DNA of 7,455 nt. It comes from JBCBTJ01 sp964597685. Lineage in GTDB: Bacteria > Pseudomonadota > Alphaproteobacteria > Caulobacterales > Hyphomonadaceae. A model generated the notes under the pieces. That model searched no databases, had not been told where the DNA came from, and worked only from the letters and a program-made list of their open reading frames with translations. Shown here piece by piece: positions 1-5,084 of the stretch (within the stretch, counting starts at the first letter, position 1; each line of letters begins with the position of its first letter). Position numbers and translations under genes: made by a program. The stretch lies in contig CAZQZC010000139.1 of NCBI GenBank assembly GCA_964597685.1, positions 1 through 7,455 of the forward strand, given 5' to 3'.

Positions 1-44
1 CCGCCGCCGATCACTGCGTACAGAAGGAAAAATACGACAATCAT
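1..44 (-). CDS. Possible N-terminus of a membrane protein, cut by the window edge
   Basis: Reading leftward from an ATG at 44-42 gives MIVVFFLLYAVIGG and then the window ends. Fourteen almost uniformly hydrophobic residues right after the start look like a signal anchor or first membrane segment. A GGAAG stretch lies 8 nt upstream of the ATG and could be a ribosome-binding site. The frame is closed upstream by a TAA at 77-75. The call is weak because so little is visible. The opposite strand also has an open frame running in from the edge, with the tail HTPDFRTSP and a TGA at 69-71, so the edge could instead hold the end of a plus-strand gene. The family cannot be identified. Confidence 0.3.
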   Translation of the reverse strand, partial: MIVVFFLLYAVIGG

Positions 45-259
45 ACGCCCGACTTCCGGACCAGCCCCTGATCCTTAACCAATCGTATCTGAAAGGTTTA
101 TGAATCTTTACCGCTACACCGCTTTGCCCGGATGGGCCAGCGCGTTGGAACATCGTGTCGTCGCTGCCACACTTTCGACGGATTTATTAGGCGCGCCGCA
201 GCGCAGGCTTGGAGCCAAGTGGTCTTGGCGATTTACTGCCATTGATCCAGACGTCGTGG

Positions 260-295
260 TCGATGGAGACATCGATCGATGCGGGGGCCGCATCG
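260..295 (+). repeat. Two adjacent perfect hairpins with interchangeable arms
   Basis: Arm TCGATG (260-265) pairs with CATCGA (270-275) across GAGA, a GNRA-type tetraloop. CGATGCGG (277-284) pairs with CCGCATCG (288-295) across GGG. The segment 270-281 is itself a perfect 12-bp palindrome, CATCGATCGATG, so the 3' arm of the first hairpin and the 5' arm of the second are mutually complementary. Alternative folds, or contact between two RNA molecules, are therefore possible. The terminator begins 5 nt later. Everything here is read directly from the sequence, but the function is unknown. Confidence 0.55.
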
Positions 296-300
296 GGGGA

Positions 301-341
301 GCGCGGGGCCTTTCTTCAAAGAAGGGCCCCGCGCTTTATTT
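301..341 (+). terminator. Rho-independent terminator, plus-directed
   Basis: GCGCGGGGCC (301-310) pairs with GGCCCCGCGC (325-334). The stem continues inward through UUUCUU/AAGAAG to about 15 bp, including one U-G wobble, around a small UCAA loop, and is followed by TTTATTT. Direction is set by two facts. The T tract lies only on the plus-strand 3' side (the minus side reads TCCCCC), and the single non-Watson-Crick position is a U-G wobble in plus RNA but a C-A mismatch in minus RNA. The minus-strand lipoprotein gene stops at 336, one base from the hairpin, so the stem may also protect or weakly end that mRNA. Confidence 0.85.
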
Positions 342-1037
342 GGGCGTCGTTCTAAGAAATTGGGGCTCCGGCGGGATCGGCCAGGTCAGATCCCCGTCCT
401 CGGCGCACGACACGACGAAGGTCGACGGCGCGTCGCTCAGGTCCGCGGCTCCGCAAGGCGAGAGCGTCAGCGCCGCCTCGCCGTAGATGATCCGGAATGC
501 GGCTCGGCCAAATTCGTTCGCATGGCCGTAAATGCGCAGATCGCCGGTGTCGAACGCCACCCATTCCCCTGGCCCCGCCGGCTCCCGCCCGTCGAGCAAT
601 GCAGCGTCGAACCCCCCGGGCGGCGGCGCCGAGATCATCTCGATTGCGTCGGCCGCCTGGAACGCGTCATCCAGCGCGGCGGCGAAGGCGACGGTTCCCG
701 GGGGGCCAGCGACGATCAACGGCGCGTCGCGCCCGGCCCGCCAGGTTGCGAAACGGATCTCATCCAGACCTGATATGTCCTCGGCGGCGAGGCTGAAGAG
801 GAGGATCGCGTCGACCGGCTCCGTCTGCGACAGGCCGGGCGGGGCGCCGAATTGGACCCGCTTGCCGCCGGCGAAGACGGTTGCGCACGGCGCGTCTGTT
901 TCCAATCCACACCCGACAAGCGCAAAATCGTTCGGCTGGATCGGTCTCGGGCCGCGACCCGCAAAGTCTGTGTCGTTTGACTGCGCGCCGCAGCCGACGA
1001 GCAAGAGCAAGAAGAATCCCGCGAACCGACCGCGCAA
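336..1037 (-). CDS. Lipoprotein with a degenerate metallo-beta-lactamase (RNase Z-like) fold
   Basis: A 233-residue protein with a short signal peptide, MRGR then a hydrophobic core, ending in the lipobox LVGC with acylated Cys16, so it is probably anchored to a membrane facing the periplasm. The start is TTG at 1037. No ATG fits the signal peptide, and GGGAGAG lies 7 nt upstream. The mature part resembles RNase Z/arylsulfatase-like MBL proteins: FALVGCG...TVFAGGKRVQFGAPPG (38-68) matches the first strands, DAILLFSLAAEDISGLDEI (76-94) aligns with the metal motif block, and LIVAGPPGT (107-115) with the family GPPGT turn. The HxHxDH ligands are replaced by Ser82, Ala84, Glu86 and Asp87, and the later SGDT-type Asp appears as SPCG (193-196). 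At 233 residues it is shorter than active relatives as I recall them. It is probably a non-catalytic binding protein. The signal peptide is firm, the fold is by motif alignment only, and the function is unknown. It is the second gene of a pair with the FAH-fold gene. Confidence 0.8.
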   Translation of the reverse strand: MRGRFAGFFLLLLVGCGAQSNDTDFAGRGPRPIQPNDFALVGCGLETDAPCATVFAGGKRVQFGAPPGLSQTEPVDAILLFSLAAEDISGLDEIRFATWRAGRDAPLIVAGPPGTVAFAAALDDAFQAADAIEMISAPPPGGFDAALLDGREPAGPGEWVAFDTGDLRIYGHANEFGRAAFRIIYGEAALTLSPCGAADLSDAPSTFVVSCAEDGDLTWPIPPEPQFLRTTPK

Positions 1038-1044
1038 GTCTCGA

Positions 1045-1051
1045 CTCTCCC
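1045..1051 (-). promoter_or_regulatory. Ribosome-binding site that decides the TTG start
   Basis: On the minus strand GGGAGAG ends 7 nt before the TTG at 1037, inside the 18-nt gap after the stop of the upstream FAH-fold gene. The spacing, with the lipobox at the right distance downstream, supports this non-ATG start. Confidence 0.6.
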
Positions 1052-1055
1052 GAAC

Positions 1056-1889
1056 TCAGCCGATCTGCACGTCGGCGGATTCGGCGACGATGTCCTGTTC
1101 GATCGCGCCAAGCTGGTCGATCTCCACGCGCACTTGGTCGCCGGCCTTTAGGAAGTTCGGCGGCTCCTGCGCGACGCCGACGCCCGCGGGCGTGCCGGTG
1201 AAAATCACGTCGCCGGGCTCCAGCGTGAACGCGGCGGTCAAATGGGCGATCTGGTCGGCGATCCTGAAGATCATGTCGCCGGCGCGCCCATCCTGGCGGA
1301 GCTCGCCGTTCACCGCGCAGCGCACGCCGAGGGCGTCGAGATCGTCGATCTCGTCAGGGGTGGTGATCCAAGGGCCGAAGGGGGCGTGGGTGTCGAAACC
1401 CTTTCCCATGATCATGGTGGGGGTGGCGCGTTGCCAGTCGCGCACGGAATAATCGCAGCCGCAGCAATACCCCGCGACGATCTCCGCGGCACGCGCCCTC
1501 GGAACGTGGCGTCCGCGCTTGCCGATGACAACGACAAGCTCGGCTTCGTAGTCCAGCTTGTCGGAAACCGCCGGCAGAGCGACGGGATCGAACGGGCCGT
1601 TCGCCGCAGTCGCTTGTTTGACAAACCAAGTCTGCACCGCCGGAGGCTCGCGACCGGTTTCGGCCGCATGGTCCCGATAGTTCAAGCCAATCCCAAGAAT
1701 TTTACCGGGGCGCAGTATGGGTTGGCGCAACCGAACGTCGCTGAGATGTCGTCGCGGGCCGTCCTGGGGCGCGTCTTCCAGTCGGCTCAACCAGACTTCC
1801 AGTTTTTCCGCGCCAAACTCGACCACATGCTCGCCGTCGATCCGTCCCGTTCGCATACCGTCGCTCGTCTCGAAGGTCGCAAGGCGCAT
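1056..1889 (-). CDS. Fumarylacetoacetate hydrolase (FAH) family protein
   Basis: A 277-residue enzyme of the FAH superfamily, which cleaves C-C bonds in, or decarboxylates or isomerises, 2-oxo and diketo acids using Mg2+ or Mn2+, probably in the cytoplasm. The family marks are intact and in order: GIGLNYRDHAAETG (66-79), holding the His74/Glu77 pair that matches the catalytic His-Glu of FAHD1; DYEAEL (113-118) with ligands Glu115 and Glu117; GCDYSVRDWQ (144-153) with ligand Asp146; GKGFDTHAPFGPW (162-174); and TGTPAGVG (231-238). The ATG at 1889 is preferred because AAGGA lies 9 nt upstream and translation then begins MRLATFE, typical of the family. An in-frame ATG at 1934 would add 15 residues without a good ribosome site. 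Exact substrate (acylpyruvate, oxaloacetate, hydroxyhepta-dienedioate, ureidoglycolate or other) cannot be told. It is the first gene of a two-gene unit with the lipoprotein and divergent from the DUF262 gene. Confidence 0.93.
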   Translation of the reverse strand: MRLATFETSDGMRTGRIDGEHVVEFGAEKLEVWLSRLEDAPQDGPRRHLSDVRLRQPILRPGKILGIGLNYRDHAAETGREPPAVQTWFVKQATAANGPFDPVALPAVSDKLDYEAELVVVIGKRGRHVPRARAAEIVAGYCCGCDYSVRDWQRATPTMIMGKGFDTHAPFGPWITTPDEIDDLDALGVRCAVNGELRQDGRAGDMIFRIADQIAHLTAAFTLEPGDVIFTGTPAGVGVAQEPPNFLKAGDQVRVEIDQLGAIEQDIVAESADVQIG

Positions 1890-2012
1890 GTCCCAGTATC
1901 CTTGTGTCGTTAACGCAACAGGCGTGGCGTTCATCTCACAGCGCTGTTCATCGCGCGTTGTGGTTCGGTTGGCCAGGGGGTAATCGACGGGATCAACCGT
2001 ATCGGGACGATA
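1890..2012. promoter_or_regulatory. Divergent intergenic region with palindromes, probable two-way promoter region
   Basis: These 123 bp separate two genes read outward in opposite directions and must supply at least one promoter. Visible elements are CGTTAACG (1908-1915) flanked symmetrically by TGT (1903-1905) and ACA (1918-1920); a perfect palindrome ACAGCGCTGT (1938-1947); and a direct repeat GTTCATC at 1929-1935 and 1946-1952, 17 bp apart. I see no convincing -35/-10 pair on either strand. The palindromes are possible operator sites, but no regulator gene is adjacent. Confidence 0.4.
1899..1903 (-). promoter_or_regulatory. Ribosome-binding site that decides the FAH-gene start
   Basis: Minus-strand AAGGA with 9 nt to the ATG at 1889. 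It argues for the shorter form of the protein over the ATG at 1934. Its upstream edge touches the palindromic element at 1903-1920, so a protein bound there could block translation or transcription. Confidence 0.6.
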
Positions 2013-3677
2013 ATGCCATTCTCGGTCTCATCGACACAGTCCACGCTTCGGGACTTGTTTGCGCCGGGTGCGCAATTGGCGATGCCGCCTTACCAGCGAA
2101 GCTATTCGTGGGGTGAGAAGGAGGCGACGGACCTGCTCGGCGACCTGGTCGACGCCGCCAGCGAAGACGACGCCCATTTCATCGGCGCGATTGTCCTGGT
2201 CGATCGGCTGAACAAGCCGACTGAGATTGTCGATGGTCAGCAGCGGCTGACGACGTTGACCATTCTTCTGGCGGTGCTGCGGGATCTCGAAACCGACGCG
2301 GCGCTTGGCGACGATCTGCATGCGATGATCTGCGACGCCCCTTCAGGCGAAGCTGGTGAGGACAGATGCTGGCGATTGACGCTGAACCACGTCGACGGCG
2401 CCTATTTTCGCGCGGCCATTCAAGAGCGCGGCGCGACGCGCAAGGCGCTTGAAGAGCCGGGAGAAAGCGACAGCCAGCGTCGACTTGCACGCAACGTGGC
2501 GGTGTATCGACGCGAATTGGAGGCCATGAACGCGATCGAGCGGCGCGCGCTCGCCGAAGCGATCCTTCTGCGCTGCTCGCTTGTCCTCGTCTTCGTGGAC
2601 GATCGCGACGCGGGGTACAAAGTGTTCCGGGTGCTGAACACACGGGGCAAAGAGCCCAATTCCCACGACATCATCAAGACCGACCTGTTCGAGCGAGCCG
2701 GTTTCGACGTTCGAGAGGCGGAGCATTTTTCCCGCCAATGGGCGGAGCATGAGGCGCGCTTGGGCGGGTCGGCCTTCGATGATCTCTTGCGCCAGATTCG
2801 ATCTATCTACGACAAATCGGCGCGCGGCGATATTGTGCGGGGATTTCAGCGGGTCGTCGGCGCGCCAGCCGAGATCCGGAAGTTCATGGCGGAGACGCTG
2901 CCGGCCTATGTCGAGGCTTACCGGCAGATCTCCAAGGGCCGGGTCGACATGGGCGCCCAATCGGCCCGGGTGAACGATTTCCTGAATCGATTGAGGGCGT
3001 TGGATCACCATATCTGGCGCGCGCCCGCGCTGAAATATCTGGTCCACCGTCGCAAGAAGCTGGGCGACGCCGTCGCGTTCTTCCAGCATCTGGAACGGTT
3101 TGGCTTTGCAATGCAGCTGATTGTGCACGATCGGGATCAGCGCATGAAGCGGTATCGACGGATACTCGATGCGGTGGAGTCGGACCGCCAGCTCTATTCG
3201 CGCACCGGCCCTTTTGCGCTCAACCGGGAGGAGCATACCAAGATCTTCGACCGCCTGCGCGGGCGGTTCGCCACCTTTGGCCAACGCCGGGCTCTGGCGC
3301 TCCGGCTCAATGCGGCGCTTGACGGCGGCGCGACGGTGCCGCCTGAAGCGGACGCCACGGTGGAGCACGTTCTGCCGCGCAATCCGGAGCCGGGCTCCTA
3401 TTGGCTGACGGTCTGGCCCAACGCCCTGGTGCGCAAGGAATTGTGCGACACGATCGGGAATTTCGTCCTCCTGCCGCACATTGTGAACCAGCAGGCTGAC
3501 CGGCTGACCTACCAGGAAAAAAAGAAGATATATTTCAACGGATCCGGCGACGCTCACTTCGCGCTGACCGAAGATCTGATCGGCCAGGAGAGTTGGACGC
3601 CGAAGACCGTGCGGGAGCGGACGGAGCGCTTGGCCGACATTCTGTGCGACGAATGGGGCATCCAGCCGCCGCGTTGA
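2013..3677 (+). CDS. DUF262-DUF1524 (GmrSD-type) protein, probable type IV restriction endonuclease
   Basis: A 554-residue protein joining an N-terminal DUF262 domain (ParB-like NTPase fold) to a C-terminal DUF1524 HNH-type nuclease domain. DUF262 signatures are MPPYQRSYSW (24-33), FIGAIVLV (56-63), DGQQRLTTLTILLAVLR (74-90) with the NTPase DGQQR motif, and FRVLNTRGKEPNSHDIIKTDLF (205-226). DUF1524 signatures are VEHVLPRNP (450-458) with the HxxP motif at His452 to Pro455, IGNFVLLPHIVNQ (481-493) and EKKKIYF (502-508), followed by the usual W...R...LA tail. No key residue is missing, so it is probably active. Known relatives (GmrSD on glucosylated hydroxymethylcytosine, BrxU, SspE with phosphorothioate DNA) cut phage or self DNA according to modification, using nucleotide hydrolysis. 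The start at 2013 has only a weak GGGA site 5 nt upstream, and the next Met (24) would cut into the PYQR motif. The gene stands alone, with no Dnd, Ssp, BREX or methylase gene beside it, and base composition resembles its neighbours. The target is unknown. Confidence 0.93.
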   Translation: MPFSVSSTQSTLRDLFAPGAQLAMPPYQRSYSWGEKEATDLLGDLVDAASEDDAHFIGAIVLVDRLNKPTEIVDGQQRLTTLTILLAVLRDLETDAALGDDLHAMICDAPSGEAGEDRCWRLTLNHVDGAYFRAAIQERGATRKALEEPGESDSQRRLARNVAVYRRELEAMNAIERRALAEAILLRCSLVLVFVDDRDAGYKVFRVLNTRGKEPNSHDIIKTDLFERAGFDVREAEHFSRQWAEHEARLGGSAFDDLLRQIRSIYDKSARGDIVRGFQRVVGAPAEIRKFMAETLPAYVEAYRQISKGRVDMGAQSARVNDFLNRLRALDHHIWRAPALKYLVHRRKKLGDAVAFFQHLERFGFAMQLIVHDRDQRMKRYRRILDAVESDRQLYSRTGPFALNREEHTKIFDRLRGRFATFGQRRALALRLNAALDGGATVPPEADATVEHVLPRNPEPGSYWLTVWPNALVRKELCDTIGNFVLLPHIVNQQADRLTYQEKKKIYFNGSGDAHFALTEDLIGQESWTPKTVRERTERLADILCDEWGIQPPR

Positions 3678-3706
3678 GGCCGCCGCTCCCCACTAGCTTT
3701 GCGGCC
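3678..3706 (+). other. Weak inverted repeat after the DUF262-DUF1524 stop
   Basis: GGCCGC (3678-3683), immediately after the TGA, pairs with GCGGCC (3701-3706) across a 17-nt loop. No T tract follows, so it is at best a poor terminator. The rest of the 81-nt gap to the SDR gene shows only that gene's ribosome site, AAGGGAG at 3743-3749, and no clear promoter. Confidence 0.2.
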
Positions 3707-3758
3707 CAGGCAAGCCTAGCCTCTCGCGCATATCTGCAAACTAAGGGAGCGAGACCCC

Positions 3759-4526
3759 ATGAGCCTGTTCGATCTCACAGGAAAATCAGCAATTATTACA
3801 GGCTCCTCTAGGGGAATCGGCAAGGCGATCGCCGAGGCTATGGCCGACCAGGGCGCCCAGGTCGTCATCTCATCCCGCAAGCCCGGCCCCTGCCAGGAGG
3901 TCGCCGATGCGATCAACGCCAAACACGGAGAAGGGCGCGCCATCGCCGTGGCGGCCAATATCTCGTCCAAGGATGATCTTCAACGCCTGGTGGATGAAAC
4001 CAACAACGCCTTCGGCAAGGTCGATATCGTCGTCTGCAATGCGGCGTCGAACCCCTATTTCGGCCCCATGGCGGGCATAGAAGACGAGCAATTCTCAAAG
4101 ATTCTCCAGAATAATATCATTTCAAATCATTGGCTTATACAAATGTGCGCGCCTCAGATGGCTGAGCGGAAGGACGGTGCGGTGGTCATCGTCTCCTCCA
4201 TCGGGGGCCTGCGCGGCACGCCGGTGATTGGAGCCTACAACATCTCCAAGGCCGCTGATTTTCAACTTGCCCGAAATCTCGCCACCGAATTCGGGAAGGA
4301 CAATATCCGCGTCAATTGCATCGCGCCCGGCTTGATCCGGACCGATTTCGCCCGCGCGCTCTGGGAAAATCCCGACATCTTGAAGCGCTCCCTGTCCGGT
4401 ACGCCCATGGCCCGCATCGGGGAGCCGGAGGAGATCGCCGGCGCAGCCGTCTACTTGGCGTCGAAAGCGGGGGCCTACATGACTGGCCAGATGATGGTCG
4501 TCGACGGCGGCGCCACCGTGACCTAG
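3759..4526 (+). CDS. Short-chain dehydrogenase/reductase (SDR) family oxidoreductase
   Basis: A 255-residue classical SDR, a cytoplasmic NAD(P)-dependent alcohol/ketone oxidoreductase of normal length. The nucleotide-binding loop is TGSSRGIG (14-21), the structural motif is CNAAS (93-97), and the catalytic set is Asn119, Ser147, Tyr160 and Lys164 (YNISK), with the usual 13-residue Ser-Tyr spacing. NIRVNCIAPGLIRTDF (182-197) and the C-terminal MTGQMMVVDGG (241-251) are also typical. Arg40 after the second strand (ISSRK) suggests NADP(H), which is inference. The overall sequence recalls the DHRS4-like SDRs common in alphaproteobacteria. The substrate is unknown. The start is backed by AAGGGAG 9 nt upstream. 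Two stretches, about 3778-3816 and 4087-4147, are much richer in A/T and use codons such as ATT, ACA, AGG and AAT that are scarce in neighbouring genes. It heads a possible unit with the RidA-like and hydroxy-acid oxidase genes. Confidence 0.95.
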   Translation: MSLFDLTGKSAIITGSSRGIGKAIAEAMADQGAQVVISSRKPGPCQEVADAINAKHGEGRAIAVAANISSKDDLQRLVDETNNAFGKVDIVVCNAASNPYFGPMAGIEDEQFSKILQNNIISNHWLIQMCAPQMAERKDGAVVIVSSIGGLRGTPVIGAYNISKAADFQLARNLATEFGKDNIRVNCIAPGLIRTDFARALWENPDILKRSLSGTPMARIGEPEEIAGAAVYLASKAGAYMTGQMMVVDGGATVT

Positions 4527-4533
4527 ACCCAGA

Positions 4534-4594
4534 GGATAGGAGCGCGCCTATCCCCCGTTACGCTTGCCCAATCGCGCCTGATCGGCGCCCAATC
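4534..4594 (+). repeat. Hairpin and spaced direct repeat between the SDR and RidA-like genes
   Basis: GGATAGG (4534-4540) pairs perfectly with CCTATCC (4547-4553) across AGCGCG, 7 nt after the SDR stop. It lacks a T tract, so it may be an mRNA-stabilising or processing hairpin more than a terminator. Just downstream GCCCAATC occurs at 4566-4573 and again at 4587-4594, a 21-bp period (two helix turns). Between and overlapping them, GCGCC (4574-4578) and GGCGC (4584-4588) form an inverted repeat. A protein-binding site is possible but unproven. Confidence 0.4.
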
Positions 4595-4620
4595 TCACCG
4601 CAATCCAGGAGACTTGCCCC

Positions 4621-5019
4621 GTGGCCATCGACGTCATCATCCCCGACAGCCTGAAAGAGACCTACGACACGCTGCATTACGCGCCCGCCGTGCGCGCCGG
4701 CGACCTGATCTTTCTTTCCGGCGTCATCGCCGCGCTGAAGGAGGGCGAAACGGGTACGGAGGCCGAATACGTCGCCGCCGCCGAACAGGCCTTCGCCGAG
4801 ATGGAGATGATCCTCAAAGAGGCCGGCGCGAGCATGGCGGACGTGGTGGACGTCACCTCTTTCCATGTCGACTACGCCAAACACCTCGGCCCCCTGATGG
4901 CTGTGAAAGAGAAATATTTCCCCGCCCCATACCCCGCCTGGACCCTGATCGGGACCACCGAACTCTTCAACCCGCTGGGCTTCGTGGAGCTTAAGGCGAC
5001 GGCGTATGCGCCGCGATAG
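4621..5019 (+). CDS. RidA/YjgF/UK114-family protein
   Basis: A 132-residue protein of normal Rid length, cytoplasmic and expected to form trimers. It begins with GTG at 4621, supported by AGGAGA ending 8 nt upstream. Family features are YAPAVRAGDLIFLSGVIA (20-37, the PYSxAv...G..vf.SG block), DVVDVTSFHVD (74-84), the PAPYPAWTLIG turn (101-111) and VELKATA (122-128), with Glu123 matching the conserved Glu of RidA. The Arg that holds the substrate carboxylate in enamine/imine-deaminating RidA (Arg105 of E. coli RidA) is replaced by Trp107. Rid subfamilies without this Arg are known and their activity is poorly defined, so a deaminase role should not be assumed. The neighbouring SDR and FMN-dependent hydroxy-acid oxidase, same strand, suggest a role around keto acids or imines from that pathway. 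Confidence 0.92.
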   Translation: MAIDVIIPDSLKETYDTLHYAPAVRAGDLIFLSGVIAALKEGETGTEAEYVAAAEQAFAEMEMILKEAGASMADVVDVTSFHVDYAKHLGPLMAVKEKYFPAPYPAWTLIGTTELFNPLGFVELKATAYAPR

Positions 5020-5083
5020 GCGGACGTTTGCTTCGCGTCGGCCCGGCCCTTGCGCCTCGCGCCGCGCGCTCCTAGCGTCCGCC
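5019..5083 (+). repeat. Inverted repeat spanning the gap before the hydroxy-acid oxidase start
   Basis: GGCGGACG (5019-5026) is perfectly complementary to CGTCCGCC (5076-5083), with one more wobble and one A-T pair inward. The arms bracket nearly the whole gap: the first begins at the last base of the RidA-like stop codon and the second ends 2 nt before the next ATG (5085). No Shine-Dalgarno sequence is visible before that ATG. Folding would bring the stop codon and the next start close together and bury the 5' side of the start. It may control coupling of the two genes or act as an attenuator. No T tract follows, so a simple terminator is unlikely. Confidence 0.45.
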
Positions 5084-5084
5084 A

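Larger units (their letters stand above)
100..341 (+). ncRNA. Candidate unidentified structured transcript (small RNA or long 3' UTR)
   Basis: About 230 bases precede a strong plus-directed terminator with no convincing protein gene. The one long plus frame, starting at 100, runs straight through the terminator and resembles nothing I recognise. The 3' part holds two perfect short hairpins (260-275 and 277-295) directly before the terminator hairpin. A weak promoter-like pair is TTAACC (75-80) and TATGAA (99-104), 18 bp apart, which would start a transcript near 110. It does not match tmRNA, 6S RNA, SRP RNA or RNase P RNA as I know them. The alternative is that this is the 3' untranslated region of a plus-strand gene ending at 71. 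That a transcript ends here is well supported. Its identity and 5' end are inference. Confidence 0.3.

Noticed and set aside
72..82. TTAACC near 75-80 as a CtrA-type half site.
   Set aside because: A single short half site without the second TTAA at the right spacing is not enough to claim regulation.
132..248. A 38-codon plus-strand frame containing a CRRCH sequence, which resembles a CXXCH haem-binding motif.
   Set aside because: Too short, with no ribosome site or signal peptide; a single CXXCH in a random frame is not evidence of a cytochrome.
100..486. Plus-strand frame of 128 codons beginning at the ATG at 100.
   Set aside because: It reads through a strong intrinsic terminator at 301-341, runs antisense into the lipoprotein gene, has no recognisable family features and no ribosome site.
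532..1452. A 306-codon plus-strand open frame across the lipoprotein and FAH genes.
   Set aside because: It is antisense to two genes with clear motifs. Long shadow frames are expected in GC-rich DNA, and its Ser/Pro/Arg-rich product is typical of such shadows.
1890..1934. Longer N-terminus of the FAH-family protein from the ATG at 1934.
   Set aside because: The extra 15 residues do not resemble the family start, while AAGGA at proper spacing supports the ATG at 1889.
3515..3523. A AAA AAG run in frame within the DUF1524 domain, which resembles a -1 slippery heptamer.
   Set aside because: It encodes the conserved Lys stretch of the family, I see no clear downstream stimulatory stem, and the zero frame continues to the normal C-terminus.
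2343..3557. A 404-codon minus-strand open frame inside the DUF262-DUF1524 gene.
   Set aside because: The opposite strand carries conserved PYQR, DGQQR and HxxP motifs; this frame has none that I recognise.
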